Shown here: positions 1-9,838 of the stretch, one piece after another
Layout: every line of letters begins with the position of its first letter
How positions within the stretch are numbered: the stretch's first letter is position 1
DNA from: an uncultured Bacteroidales bacterium
Lineage (GTDB): Bacteria; Bacteroidota; Bacteroidia; Bacteroidales; WCHB1-69
DNA length: 42,218 bases
Assembly: GCA_900317715.1 (NCBI GenBank)
Contig: ONHS01000013.1
Span: forward strand, 1-42,218
Direction: 5' to 3'
Program-made: the position numbers and the translations under genes
Notes under the pieces: generated by a model
Told to the model about the DNA's origin: nothing
Database searches by the model: none
What the model saw: the letters and a program-made list of their open reading frames with translations, nothing else

Positions 1-3000
1 GGGCAGTTCCTCTTGACAGACGGTCAGCGCGTCGTATCCGTGGTAAGTTTCGTTGACGGTGAGGGTGAAGTGGGTGATGGTGACACAGCCGTCGAGGTCA
101 GTTTCGGCAATGTCAAAGGTGCCGGCATGGTCGAAGGATTCGCCCATGAAGAGGACGGGCAGCTCGTTGTCGCATACGGTCTGCGAGGCGGTGTGCTCGG
201 TGTTAGGGATTACGTTGAGCTCAAGATTCCAGACGCTGTCACAACCGTTGACAGTTTGCAGGGTGACGGTGTGGTTGCCGCCTTCGCTGAAAATGTAGCC
301 TGTGCAGAATTCGTAAGGCAGTACGCCGTTACAAACGGTAACCAACGTGTCGCGGTTGTAAGTCGGATGGACGTTGAGGTGCAGACGGACGAGGCTGTCG
401 CAGTTGTAGAGGGTCGGGTAGTGGATCTCGTAAACATCAGTCTCCCAATACTCTTGACCATTCCAGAAGAACGGCAGATCCACGTCGCAAATATCGACGG
501 TGGTGTCTGCTGCGAAGGTCGGGTGGATGGTCAGATGCAGCGTGGCGATGCTGTCGCAACCGTTCACGGTTTGGAGGTTGAAGACCGTGGTGGAGAACGC
601 CGGCGTGCCAACCGAGAAGACCGTATCACCGTAAGTGTAAGGCAGCTCGCTGTCGCAGATGGTGACATAATCATTCGTGGCAACGAAGTCGTGAATCGTC
701 AAGTGCAAGGTGACCGTGGAGTCGCAACCGTTGATGTCGGTGAAGACTTGGTCATATTCACCTGTGGTAGTATAGGTGGAATCATTCCACGTGTAAGAAT
801 CGCAAGTGGTGGCAGAGAATTGGTTGAACTGAGCGTGATTGACCGTCAAGTGCACGGTGACGGTGCTGTCGCAGCCGTTCCGGTTGGTGAACACCTGCGG
901 ATAATCACCAGAAGTGGTATATACAGCATCATTCCAGGTAAAGCTGTCACAAACAACCGTGTCGAAAGCGGAAGTTTCGGCGTGATTCACTGTCAAATGC
1001 AAGGTGACGGTGGAGTCACAACCGTTCCGGTTGGTGAAATGCTGAATGTAATCATTGGAAACCGTATAAACAGAATCGTTCCAAGTGAAACTGTCGCAAA
1101 CCGTAGTGTCGAAAGCGAAGGTTTCGGCGTAATTGACCGTCAAGTGCAAGGTGACGGTGGAGTCGCAGCCGTTCCGGTTGGTGAAATGCTGAATGTAATC
1201 ATTGGAAACCGTATAAACAGAATCATTCCAGGTGAAACTATCGCAAACCGTAGTGTCTATGACAGAAGTTTCAGCGTAGTGGATGGTCAAGTGCAGGGTG
1301 ACCACACTGTCGCAGCCGGAAGCGTTGACGAAGGTGTGCGTGAGCGTGTCGCAGGAGGCGGTGATGCCGGTGTGCTCGTACCAGTCGAAGCTGTAGCAAG
1401 CCACAGCGGTGGTGTCGCCAGTGTTGCTATGACCCACGGTGAGGTGCAAAGTGACCACACTGTCGCAACCAACAGCATTGGTGAAAGTATGTGTGAACTC
1501 ACCGCTTTCGGTAATGTTCGTGTGGTTGTACCAGTCGAAACGGTCACAAGCAAAGGCTGTGGTGTCGCCAACGCTGGCCGGCAAGACGGTCAGATGTAGC
1601 GTCACCGTGGAATCACAACCGTTCAGGTCGGTGAAGTGCTGCACGTAATCGTTGGATGCCGTGTAGATACTGTCGTTCCAGGTGTAGCTGACGCAAGCCG
1701 TTTCGGTGAATTCGAAAGTGTTTTCAGGATAGATGTCCAGATGCAAGGTCACCACGCTGTCACAACCATGAACAGTCGGTAATGTGTCAACGTAAGTGCC
1801 TGCTTCCGTGATGATGGTACCATGGAAGTTGTAGCTGCCGTTGTAACAAATGGTGGTGTCGATTTCGCTGCTCTGGTTCGGCCAAACGGTCAACGTCAAA
1901 GTCGTCACGCTGTCGCATTGGAAGATGTTCTGGTCGTGGTTGACTAGCGTGTAAACGCCCGCTTCGGTAAACAAGGTGTCGAAATGGTTCTCTTGATAAC
2001 GGTTGCCAGCGCAGATTTCGTCGGCCAAGGTCACGGCACTGGTCGGGTTGACGGTGACGTGCAGCACAAGGGTGCTGTCGCATCCATAGAAGGTGGGGAT
2101 GATTCGCGTGTAAGTGGTGTCGCCCACTTTAGAACCCGTCACATTGAAACCGTTGTTACGGTAAACCTCACCCAAACAGAGCGTTGCGTAGAGGTCTGTA
2201 GTGTTCAGCTCGTGAACGATGAGGTGCAGCACGGTAGTGCTCGGACATCCGTTACCGTCAATGGATTGCAGCTCTTCATAGCTCTCTTCGGTGATGTTGG
2301 TGATGTTGAAACCGTTCTGGTTGTAGTCGCTTCCGTAGCAGACGTGCGCCTCGATGGTGTCGCGGGATTCAATACCCACGGTCAGCGTTAAGGTCACCAA
2401 ACTGTCGCATCCGTTAACGGATTGGAAAAGAGCAGGATATGTGCCAGCTTCGGTCAGCACTTCACCGTTGAAGGTGTAACTGCCGCTTTCGCAAATCATA
2501 CGGGAGATGCTCACGTTGTAAATCGGCGTGACCGTCAATCGAAGCTCGGTCAGACTGTCGCAACCAAAGATGTTGGTACCGTCGTTATAGAGCGTGTGGG
2601 TACCCGACTGTGCGAAGGTCGTGTCAAAACCGTTTCTGTTATAACGTTCACTTGCGCAAATCGTGTCGTACAGGATCACGTGGTGCGTCGGATTGACCGT
2701 GACGTGCAAGTTCACGGTGCTGTCGCAGTGGAACGTGGTGCTGTACACTTGGGTGAAGGTGGAGTCGCCAATCCAATTAGCGGTGAAAGCAAATCCATAT
2801 TGATTGTAAGAAGCTCCGTTACAAAGCGTTGCTTCTAAGTTAGTGGTCTTGGGCTCGTGAACGATGAGGTGCAAAACAGTGGTGCTGTCGCAACCGTTCA
2901 CATCCGGAGTGGAATGTTCATAATCATGCGTTTCAATGGCATGGTCAATGTTGAAATCGTATTGATGGTAATCGCCGTCCAAGCATATATCCGCATTGAT

Positions 3001-6000
3001 TTCGCGGCGTTTCTCAGGACGTACATTCAAATGCAGGTTGATCACGCTGTCGCATTGGTTGACAGACGACAGAGTGACTTGATAATCGCCTGTCTCATTG
3101 AGCGTTGTACCGTGGAAATCGAATGCTCCGTTGAAGCAGATGGTATCATAAACATCCGTTTCGAAAATAGGATTCACGGTCAGCTCAATCGTGGTCACAC
3201 TGTCGCAATTGTACACATTTTGGTCGTGACGGATCAGCGTGTAAACGCCACTCTCTACGAACGTGGTGTCAAAACCGTTTTCGTTGTAACGGCTGTTCTC
3301 GCAGGTGGCATCCGTGAGTGTCACGGCGCTTGTCGGGTGCACCGTGATGTTCAGCGTGATGGCGCTGTCGCAACCGTGGATGGTCTGTTGATGTTGATCT
3401 AGGGAGAATTGGCCCACTTCTGTGGCGGTGAATTCAAATCCGTTTTCGTTGTAACTTTCTCCTAAACAGAGCGTCTCGTTGATGACGGTGGTGGCAGGTT
3501 GATGTACGGTGAGATGGAGAACGGTGGTGCTGTCGCAACCATTGACATCGGGATTGGTATGGCTAAAATCACTGGAAACAGTAGCATCAGCTATTTCGAA
3601 GCCGTTTTCCATGTAAGATTCACCACGGCAAACTTCCGCGAAGATTTCGCCGTTGTTCTCCTCGCGCACGGTCAAGTGCAGGGTCACGACACTGTCGCAA
3701 CCGTTAGCCGTCTCGAAACGCTGGATGTAATCGCCAGAAGCTGTGTAGGTGCTATCGTTCCAAGTGTATTCGTCACAGGTGGCAGTCTCCCATTCGTAAG
3801 TGGTGGCCGGATGGATGGTCAGCGTCAAAGTCACAATACTGTCACAACCGTTGGCGGCCGTGAAGGTTTGCGTGTATTCGCCAGAATGATCGTAAATAGT
3901 GCCGTTCCAGTCGTACACTTCGCAGTTTTCATCGGCAATACTATTCGTGACGACAGGCTTGACATATAAATATAAGGTCACCAAACTGTCACAGCTTGCG
4001 CTGGATTGTTCGTGGAGGACAATCTCTTGCGTGCCAGTTTCACTGAAGGAGACGTTGAGGTCATAGTTCTCGTAAACAACACCCTGACAAACCGTGTCAT
4101 AAAGGGATTGAGGAGCATAATTGGGATGAATGGTGATGTTCAAAATCTGTTTAGCGCTTTCACAGCCCGTTTCGCTGTTGTAGTTGCTCACCTTGAAAGA
4201 GGTGGACTCTTCAACAGTGGTCACGTAATGAGCATTTTCGTCTAACAGCATCTCGTCTGCATCGTACCAACGGTAAAGCGTTGCGCCAGTGACGTAGTCG
4301 GCGAGGTCGGCGTTGAGGGTGCCGCAGTTCACGACGTTGGAGGTTACTTGCGGAGCGGCGGGAAGGGCGTTCCAAGTAGCCGTTACGGCTTGGCGTGCGC
4401 TCTTACAACCTGTGGTGGCGTTAAAAGCCTCCACATAACGGGTCATGGTGTAGGACTGGTTGCCATTGTAATTCAGAGCGATGGTGTTTTCTTCAACAGG
4501 TTCAATGGTCGTGCTCGTGGTTGGGTTGATGAACCAACGGCATTCGGTGCCGTTTTCATCGGGAGTGGCGGAGAGGTAAATCGTACCTGCACCACAACGA
4601 GGCGCGTTCGATACAGAAGCGATGGCGGGCACAGCGTTCACCGTGACGTTCACCTGCTTGCGGTCGCTTTCGCAGCCGCTGTTGGCGTTGTAGCTCGTGA
4701 CATACAAGGTGGTGCTTTCGTCGAATGTGCTGTTGTAAGAGTTGGAAGTTGCGATGGGTTCGCCACCTGCTGCCATGTCGTACCAACGGCAAACGGTGCC
4801 GTTTTGACCGAGAGTGGCCGTCAGCGTGTAGTTGCCGGCACCACAGAAACTCTTGTCGGAAATGGTTGGCATAGAAGGTGCCGGGTTGACCGTTACTTGT
4901 AAAGTGATGACACTGTCACAACCTTCAGTATTGGTTGTGCGGATAGTGTAAGATCCAGAACTACTGATGCTTGTGCCTAAGAAATTGTAAGGCGTTTCAT
5001 CGCTGCACAAAGTGAGTGTTTGGTTAGAAGAAGAGGAGTGCTTAATGGTGAAGTTATAAGTCACCGTGCTGTCACAACCCGTAGTGCTTACAAAATGCTT
5101 GGTGTCGGAGCCAGTGTTTGTATAAGTCTGACCTGCCCATTCGAATTGGTCGCATGCGACGGTGTCATAGACCTCGTTGAATCCGTTGTTGATGGTCAAA
5201 ATCAAGGTCACCGTACTGTCGCAGCCTTTGGAGCTTTGCAGCGTCTCGATGTAGCTGCCGCTTTCGGTGTAGGTGTGTCCTGCCCAAGTGTAGGAACCAC
5301 AAGCGGATTTCTCATCTGTGATGTTGGTGTAATTGTTGTTGACGGTTATGGTCTTTGGGACGATTGCGCTGCGGCATCCGTTGTTGTCGATGACAGCAGC
5401 ATAGAAAGTAGTTGTGGTAGAAATGGTGGGGTTCGTTTCAATGACGTTGTTTCCGTTGGCATCGCTGTACCAGGTGATGGTGCTGCCTTGAGAGAGAAGG
5501 TCGATTTCCTGCTCACCGCAGACACTGGTGTCGCTCACAATCGGTGCATTCGGCAGCGGGTTGATGACCACGTGGACAGCCGTCAGTGCACTTTCGCAGC
5601 CATCGGCGCTGACAGCCTTGGCAAAGAAAGTGGCGCTGGCACTGATGTTCTTGACTTGGTAGGAGTTACCTCTTCCCAAGGAGTCCATTTCACTGTTGTA
5701 CCAATAGATGGTGTTGCCCGTTGACGTAGCTAGGAGGGTTACATTGGTGCTTCCGTTGCTGCAGATAGGATCGGGATCGTTGGCGGTCGGAGCAGCGGGA
5801 ACTTGTTTTACGCTCACCGTCATGGGACTGAGGGTGCTGCGACAGCCGTTCTCGATGACTGCAGCATAGAAGGTCGTGGTGCTTGTGATATGCTGATTGG
5901 TGTTGAGGATTTCGTTGTTGCCGTCCACATCAGAATACCAATGGTAATTGCTGTTTAAGGTGATGTCGCCCTCACCGCATACGCTGGTGCTGCTCACGCT

Positions 6001-8091
6001 CGGCGCGGCGGGCGCGGTGTTAACGGTAGCCGTTACGGAGACTCGGTCGGAGACGCAGCCGGCCGCATTCATGGCACTCACCTGGTAAACGGTGGTTTGC
6101 GATACGTAAGGAGTATAGCTGACACCCGTAGCTGATGCGCTTGATGCACCGTTGCTGTACCAGTTGTAGGTGAGGCTCTCGTCAGGATTCGTCACAGCCA
6201 GTGTTACAGTGCCGCTTCCGCAACGCGCGTCGCCAGCGGCGGTCGGTGCAACGGGACTCTCCGCTGAGCTCACGGTCTTTTCGGTAGTGGTGCTACAACC
6301 GTCAAGGTTGGCAGTGACCGAATAGGTTCCTGCTTCCGTGATGGTCTGAGTGCCGTTAGGCCAGGAGAAAGTCGTGCCGGGCTGTGCGCTAGTGGCGGTC
6401 AATGTGGCCGTACTGCCGGCGCAAAGTTGGTCAGGACCGTTAATGGTGACCGTAGGAGCGTTTTTGCTCGTGACCTGCAAGGAGGCCGTGCCGGAACAAC
6501 CGTGCTCGTCGGTGCCCGTGACGGTGTACGTACCGCCAGCCGTGATGGTGAGCGGGTTGTCGCTACCGGAACCTGTGCCGCCCCACGTGTAGGTGCTTGC
6601 GCCCGTGGCAGTCAACGTGGACGTTGTGCCGGAACAGATGTAGTTTGAACCCGAAATGCTGACGGTGGGATTGTCATACACGGCAACCGTTGCCGTCGCC
6701 GTGGCGGAACAGTTGTTCGAAGTGCCGGTAACCGTGTAGGTGCCGGCATTGCTGACGTTGATGGCATTGGCATTGCTGCCGTTGCTCCAAGAGTAAGAGG
6801 TGGCGCCGCCCGCCGACAAGCTGGTAGGCGTACCCGAACAGACGGACGCCGTAGCATTTGCACTACCGTTGATGGTGACATTCGGTATGGGGTTCACGGT
6901 GATGTACGCATTGGCGGAACTGGAACAACCATTCGTGGTACCCGTCACGGTCACCGTATATTCACCGCTCGCCGTGTTGGAATAAGTGGCATTGGCATTG
7001 TTGCCCAACCCATTGCTCCAACTGTAGCTGTCCGCACCGCTCGCCGTCATCGTAACACTCTGCCCCGCACAAACGGTGTAGTTGCCATTGTTGGAGAGGG
7101 TGATGGTAGGAGCGGGTTGAACATTGAAGTGAATGGTATAAGTGATGTTGGATCCTAATCGATTAATAGTGGCTGTGTAGTTATTGGAGGGAGTCGGATT
7201 TGTTATATGCACTTGACCTTTGCTGTTTGCTATTGTTGATAAAGCTGTAGCTGAAATAGTAAGCGAAGCAATGTCGCTTGCACAACAATTGACGGTGTAT
7301 TCGTGAGTGTTCTGATTAAAATTAGGGATGGTAGAGCCATTTACTGTAATATCCGTCATTTCACCAATGTAAACCATTTCAATATCGTCCATGTAAAGAC
7401 GATCGTTTTTGTTACCTTGGCCTGGAGTTTTGTTCGTCGTAAATGTGACAAGAATATAATGAGGCACGGCATTGTAGCTAGCGTATGTGTTGTAATCAAA
7501 ATCAACCTCGAATTGTTGCCAGCTTGAAGAGGCACTAGAAGAGGAGGAGGTAGTGCGTAGGAATTCTTTTTCTGCTATACAGACCGCATGGCTATTATTG
7601 TTGATAGGATCGTGCATAGCGTAATTGTCATGAATGATGGCACTTACTCGAGCTTGAACAGAACTAGATGTGGCGTAGAAACTGGCCCAAAAGCGTAATT
7701 TATCAGGATAGCCAGTGAATGCGTGGCAGTGATCGGTACCAATGTCAGAGTAATTGTAGTTCCCTTCAGTGTCACCAGCTGACATACTACTGGCATTTAT
7801 TCTACCTGTTGTGAAATTGCCATTGGCCATAATACCCATAAAAGCATTTCTGGGTTTGATACAGCAAGAGTAGTTGCCAGTATGTCCAGTTGCACGTTCG
7901 TGCTGTGTTGCGTCAACCATGTTGGCATAAGTACCTGATGCGGTATTGAAAGTATGCCATCCAGAAGGAACAGAAGTGCTGCTTGTACCAGGCCAGTTCT
8001 CAAAACCACCGTTTGATAGTTGGTAGGTCTGAGCCAATCCAAAATAAACATTCAATAAAGCTGTAATCAATAACAGTAAAACTTTTTTCAT
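1..8091 (-). CDS. Giant secreted surface adhesin (SprB/gliding-adhesin-like), 3' end outside window
   Basis: One open frame runs from an ATG at 8091 to the window edge, at least 2,697 codons; I checked the frame at many points down to base 60. Residues 1-21 form a signal peptide (MKKVLLLLITALL... ending GLAQ). Residues about 23-245 resemble a PCMD-type carbohydrate-binding-like domain (NGGFENW near the start, LYMDDIEMVYIGEM at the end). A cadherin-like beta-sandwich follows (about 246-330), then PKD/Ig-like modules ('YSWSNG...GTYTVTGT', 'ITWYSD.NGNN') coded by roughly 7100-5350 and 4900-4150. The rest is about 27 modules of ~50 residues carrying 'NGCDSxVTLHLTV' and 'CDSFTWNDSVYT'. Such proteins are typically type IX secretion cargo with a C-terminal sorting domain, which would lie off the left edge. 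Role as adhesin is inferred from architecture. Long open frames on the other strand are antisense shadows of these repeats. Confidence 0.88.
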   Translation of the reverse strand, partial: MKKVLLLLITALLNVYFGLAQTYQLSNGGFENWPGTSSTSVPSGWHTFNTASGTYANMVDATQHERATGHTGNYSCCIKPRNAFMGIMANGNFTTGRINASSMSAGDTEGNYNYSDIGTDHCHAFTGYPDKLRFWASFYATSSSVQARVSAIIHDNYAMHDPINNNSHAVCIAEKEFLRTTSSSSSASSSWQQFEVDFDYNTYASYNAVPHYILVTFTTNKTPGQGNKNDRLYMDDIEMVYIGEMTDITVNGSTIPNFNQNTHEYTVNCCASDIASLTISATALSTIANSKGQVHITNPTPSNNYTATINRLGSNITYTIHFNVQPAPTITLSNNGNYTVCAGQSVTMTASGADSYSWSNGLGNNANATYSNTASGEYTVTVTGTTNGCSSSANAYITVNPIPNVTINGSANATASVCSGTPTSLSAGGATSYSWSNGSNANAINVSNAGTYTVTGTSNNCSATATATVAVYDNPTVSISGSNYICSGTTSTLTATGASTYTWGGTGSGSDNPLTITAGGTYTVTGTDEHGCSGTASLQVTSKNAPTVTINGPDQLCAGSTATLTATSAQPGTTFSWPNGTQTITEAGTYSVTANLDGCSTTTEKTVSSAESPVAPTAAGDARCGSGTVTLAVTNPDESLTYNWYSNGASSASATGVSYTPYVSQTTVYQVSAMNAAGCVSDRVSVTATVNTAPAAPSVSSTSVCGEGDITLNSNYHWYSDVDGNNEILNTNQHITSTTTFYAAVIENGCRSTLSPMTVSVKQVPAAPTANDPDPICSNGSTNVTLLATSTGNTIYWYNSEMDSLGRGNSYQVKNISASATFFAKAVSADGCESALTAVHVVINPLPNAPIVSDTSVCGEQEIDLLSQGSTITWYSDANGNNVIETNPTISTTTTFYAAVIDNNGCRSAIVPKTITVNNNYTNITDEKSACGSYTWAGHTYTESGSYIETLQSSKGCDSTVTLILTINNGFNEVYDTVACDQFEWAGQTYTNTGSDTKHFVSTTGCDSTVTYNFTIKHSSSSNQTLTLCSDETPYNFLGTSISSSGSYTIRTTNTEGCDSVITLQVTVNPAPSMPTISDKSFCGAGNYTLTATLGQNGTVCRWYDMAAGGEPIATSNSYNSTFDESTTLYVTSYNANSGCESDRKQVNVTVNAVPAIASVSNAPRCGAGTIYLSATPDENGTECRWFINPTTSTTIEPVEENTIALNYNGNQSYTMTRYVEAFNATTGCKSARQAVTATWNALPAAPQVTSNVVNCGTLNADLADYVTGATLYRWYDADEMLLDENAHYVTTVEESTSFKVSNYNSETGCESAKQILNITIHPNYAPQSLYDTVCQGVVYENYDLNVSFSETGTQEIVLHEQSSASCDSLVTLYLYVKPVVTNSIADENCEVYDWNGTIYDHSGEYTQTFTAANGCDSIVTLTLTIHPATTYEWETATCDEYTWNDSTYTASGDYIQRFETANGCDSVVTLHLTVREENNGEIFAEVCRGESYMENGFEIADATVSSDFSHTNPDVNGCDSTTVLHLTVHQPATTVINETLCLGESYNENGFEFTATEVGQFSLDQHQQTIHGCDSAITLNITVHPTSAVTLTDATCENSRYNENGFDTTFVESGVYTLIRHDQNVYNCDSVTTIELTVNPIFETDVYDTICFNGAFDFHGTTLNETGDYQVTLSSVNQCDSVINLHLNVRPEKRREINADICLDGDYHQYDFNIDHAIETHDYEHSTPDVNGCDSTTVLHLIVHEPKTTNLEATLCNGASYNQYGFAFTANWIGDSTFTQVYSTTFHCDSTVNLHVTVNPTHHVILYDTICASERYNRNGFDTTFAQSGTHTLYNDGTNIFGCDSLTELRLTVTPIYNVSISRMICESGSYTFNGEVLTEAGTYPALFQSVNGCDSLVTLTLTVGIESRDTIEAHVCYGSDYNQNGFNITNITEESYEELQSIDGNGCPSTTVLHLIVHELNTTDLYATLCLGEVYRNNGFNVTGSKVGDTTYTRIIPTFYGCDSTLVLHVTVNPTSAVTLADEICAGNRYQENHFDTLFTEAGVYTLVNHDQNIFQCDSVTTLTLTVWPNQSSEIDTTICYNGSYNFHGTIITEAGTYVDTLPTVHGCDSVVTLHLDIYPENTFEFTETACVSYTWNDSIYTASNDYVQHFTDLNGCDSTVTLHLTVLPASVGDTTAFACDRFDWYNHTNITESGEFTHTFTNAVGCDSVVTLHLTVGHSNTGDTTAVACYSFDWYEHTGITASCDTLTHTFVNASGCDSVVTLHLTIHYAETSVIDTTVCDSFTWNDSVYTVSNDYIQHFTNRNGCDSTVTLHLTVNYAETFAFDTTVCDSFTWNDSVYTVSNDYIQHFTNRNGCDSTVTLHLTVNHAETSAFDTVVCDSFTWNDAVYTTSGDYPQVFTNRNGCDSTVTVHLTVNHAQFNQFSATTCDSYTWNDSTYTTTGEYDQVFTDINGCDSTVTLHLTIHDFVATNDYVTICDSELPYTYGDTVFSVGTPAFSTTVFNLQTVNGCDSIATLHLTIHPTFAADTTVDICDVDLPFFWNGQEYWETDVYEIHYPTLYNCDSLVRLHLNVHPTYNRDTLVTVCNGVLPYEFCTGYIFSEGGNHTVTLQTVNGCDSVWNLELNVIPNTEHTASQTVCDNELPVLFMGESFDHAGTFDIAETDLDGCVTITHFTLTVNETYHGYDALTVCQEELP
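698..1285 (-). repeat. Tandem 147-bp coding repeats in the adhesin gene
   Basis: The landmark 'gtcaagtgcaaggtgac' (plus strand) recurs at 698, 845, 992, 1139 and 1286, exactly 147 bp (49 codons) apart. The copies at 992-1138 and 1139-1285 are almost identical. Each unit encodes one 'CDSFTWNDSVYT...NGCDSTVTLHLTV' module. The exact spacing is lost after 1286 (next copy 153 bp away). Near-identity in only part of the array points to recent duplication or gene conversion. Confidence 0.9.
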
Positions 8092-8130
8092 ATTTAATAT
8101 TTTTAACATTATTATCTCTTTCTATTTCCC

Positions 8131-8176
8131 ATCATTCATCGTCCCATCATTCATCATTCATCATTCATCATTCCCC
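8131..8176. repeat. Heptad repeat tract (tcatcat type)
   Basis: Repeated 'tcatcat' words with a 7-bp period, in the 5' leader of the adhesin gene. The same family recurs inside the second NRPS gene at 31451-31483 and, in the other orientation, at 40709-40746. Confidence 0.8.
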
Positions 8177-8192
8177 CCAAAAAAAACGGCGG

Positions 8193-8200
8193 CAAAAATA
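8193..8200 (-). promoter_or_regulatory. Bacteroidota -7 box (TATTTTTG) for the adhesin gene
   Basis: On the minus strand TATTTTTG matches the TAnnTTTG -7 consensus of Bacteroidota primary sigma. It lies about 100 bp before the adhesin start codon. No clear -33 TTTG is visible at the usual spacing. Confidence 0.55.
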
Positions 8201-8422
8201 CAAAATTCACCATACGAAAAACCTATTAACATCATTTTTTATACCTAAAATAATGGAAATCAGAAAAATAAAAATGTTAACAAAAGTTAACTTATCCTGT
8301 TTCAGGGTGTTTTACGCAATAATATTGAGAAATGTTCGTTTGTGATTGGTGCTTAGTGATTTGAGTTGTTTTATATGTTATACGTCATTAATCACAAATC
8401 AAACGTCAAACATCAACCCCAA

Positions 8423-9397
8423 ATGTCTATGATAAACTTCGCCCCTTGTTTGTCCAAAACCATTAGAAACTTCCTGCTGACCGCGCTTGTCGTGGGCGTG
8501 ATGTGCAATGCCGCGTTCGCGCAGACTTCCGATTTCAAGGTTCAGTACGAGATTCCATACGCGCAAGCGCTGTTCCCGGGACAGGATAAGATGCAGAAGC
8601 TCTGTTTCGACTTCTATGAGCCGATAAGCGCGGTCGATACGTTGCGACCGCTGGTGATCACCCTGTTTGGCGGCGGTTTTGTGGCGGGATCCCGCGACTA
8701 TGAGGATATGGTGGCGTTTTGCGAGCACTTCGCCCAAAACGGTTGCGCCGCCGCCTCCATCGACTATCGTCTGATGCGCGCGAGGAATTTTTCGTCGAAA
8801 GAATTGATACGAACGGGCTACATGGCCGCGCAGGATGTGAGTGCCGCCGTGCGTTTCTTCAAAGCCCATTGGGAGGAGTATCACATCGACACAAACCTTA
8901 TTTTCCTGTTGGGACAGTCGGCGGGCGCGGTGGCGATTCTCCATGCACTCTACATGGACGAGGACGAGCGGCCTGCCGAGACTTTCGAAGAACCGGAGTT
9001 GCCGCCGTTGCATTCCTTGGGCAAGGAGGAGGCTCAGTCGCATACCTTTAGCGTGGCGGGCGTCATCGCCCTGTGGGGCTGCATCTTCGACCCGGAGATG
9101 ATAGATGCCGATGAGACCACCCCGGTCTGTCTCATCCATGGCGGAAAAGACAAGATATTGCCGGTGGATTCAGGCTACGCCTATTCGGTGCGGGGACTCC
9201 CATACGCGTATGGCTCGCGCTCGATGGTTGAACAACTCAAAAAAAACGGCACGAGCTCGTTCGAGTTCCATTTCCTCGAAGACGAGTCTCATGCCTTCTA
9301 TTTCAAATATCTATGCTTATATCACTTGGAAGAGCTGAAGTTTGACCAGTGTTTCCAAATAGCTCTGCAATTCATCCGCCGAAACACCATAAAATAA
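8423..9397 (+). CDS. Exported alpha/beta-hydrolase (carboxylesterase-like)
   Basis: A 324-residue protein of the alpha/beta-hydrolase esterase/lipase superfamily. Residues 10-34 look like a signal peptide ending AAFAQ, so the enzyme should be periplasmic or surface-exposed. Catalytic features seen: oxyanion-hole GGG at 83-85, nucleophile in GQSAG (Ser166), probable acid Asp243 in GGKD, probable His290 in DESHAF. An ATG in the same frame at 8366 would add 19 residues (INHKSNVKHQPQ...), but those bases belong to a 7-bp repeat tract, so I prefer 8423 (8429 is also possible). It stands alone between divergent and convergent neighbours. The substrate cannot be told from sequence; acyl or acetyl esters are usual in this family. 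Confidence 0.82.
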   Translation: MSMINFAPCLSKTIRNFLLTALVVGVMCNAAFAQTSDFKVQYEIPYAQALFPGQDKMQKLCFDFYEPISAVDTLRPLVITLFGGGFVAGSRDYEDMVAFCEHFAQNGCAAASIDYRLMRARNFSSKELIRTGYMAAQDVSAAVRFFKAHWEEYHIDTNLIFLLGQSAGAVAILHALYMDEDERPAETFEEPELPPLHSLGKEEAQSHTFSVAGVIALWGCIFDPEMIDADETTPVCLIHGGKDKILPVDSGYAYSVRGLPYAYGSRSMVEQLKKNGTSSFEFHFLEDESHAFYFKYLCLYHLEELKFDQCFQIALQFIRRNTIK

Positions 9398-9414
9398 TTT
9401 TTTCCTCTTCCTTA

Positions 9415-9466
9415 ATTATGCATTATGAATTATGCATTATGAATTATGAATTATGAATTATGAATT
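9415..9466. repeat. Heptad repeat tract (aattatg type)
   Basis: About seven consecutive 'aattatg'/'cattatg' heptamers lie between the convergent hydrolase and anti-sigma-like genes. The last bases of the tract encode the final Asn-Ser and the TAA stop of the leftward gene. Confidence 0.85.
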
Positions 9467-9838
9467 GATATCACCTTCTTCCAGATCAAACATCTTCCGT
9501 AACTTCTCAAACAAGCCCTCATCTTCAACTTCCGGAGGAGCGGCGCAACAGCAGGCATCCATGCAGGCTCCGACTAAATGTGACCGAAGGTCGTAGGGAC
9601 GGTCGAGGTCGGGCAGCGCGAAGTAGTCATTGTTCAGCTCGATGGGCAATTTTTCATCAGAAGCCTCAAAAGCTGCAATATCGTCGTCAACGATGTCGCT
9701 CATCTTTGCAATTTGCTGAAGTTCATAGTCTTCGCTCACGTCTTTTGAGAACGAGCGCATCTCTTCGATGGGCAGGTTGCCGTCTAACCATGCGGAAAAT
9801 TGTTCCGCACTCTTGGATTTATGGAAAGGGTCACGCAT
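9458..9838 (-). CDS. Small acidic anti-sigma-like protein
   Basis: A 126-residue soluble protein with no membrane segment. Its N-terminus (FSAWLDGNLPIEEMRSF, residues about 14-30) resembles the N-terminal segment of putative anti-sigma factors ('YLDGELSPEE' type), but the zinc-binding His/Cys set is absent. A cysteine cluster (ACMDACCCAAP) lies near residues 90-100 and the C-terminus is acidic. The start at 9838 gives an 8-bp overlap (ATGCGTGA) with the sigma-factor gene upstream, implying translational coupling; an upstream ATG at 9868 would only extend into that gene. Its position makes it the likely partner of the sigma factor, but that is inference. The stop codon lies in a repeat tract. 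Confidence 0.7.
   Translation of the reverse strand: MRDPFHKSKSAEQFSAWLDGNLPIEEMRSFSKDVSEDYELQQIAKMSDIVDDDIAAFEASDEKLPIELNNDYFALPDLDRPYDLRSHLVGACMDACCCAAPPEVEDEGLFEKLRKMFDLEEGDINS

Larger units (their letters stand above)
8092..8422. other. Divergent intergenic region with promoter and repeats
   Basis: This 331-bp AT-rich spacer separates the leftward adhesin gene from the rightward hydrolase gene. It contains a heptad repeat tract (8131-8176), a leftward -7 box (8193-8200) and, next to the hydrolase gene, a tract of the form 'aatcaca aatcaaa cgtcaaa catcaac' with a 7-bp period (about 8391-8418). I see no convincing -7 box for the hydrolase gene and no further gene. Confidence 0.6.

Noticed and set aside
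698..1438. Regular 147-bp spacing considered as a CRISPR or satellite array
   Set aside because: The whole unit is repeated, is in frame and encodes a known adhesin module; there are no short repeats separated by unique spacers.
13..1599. A 528-codon open frame on the plus strand
   Set aside because: It is antisense to the adhesin repeats. The minus frame gives the well-known NGCDSxVTLHLTV modules, has a signal peptide at its start and is open for over 8 kb; the plus frame gives no recognisable protein.
8399..9139. A 246-codon open frame opposite the alpha/beta-hydrolase
   Set aside because: The plus frame has a signal peptide and the full esterase catalytic motifs; the minus frame has none.
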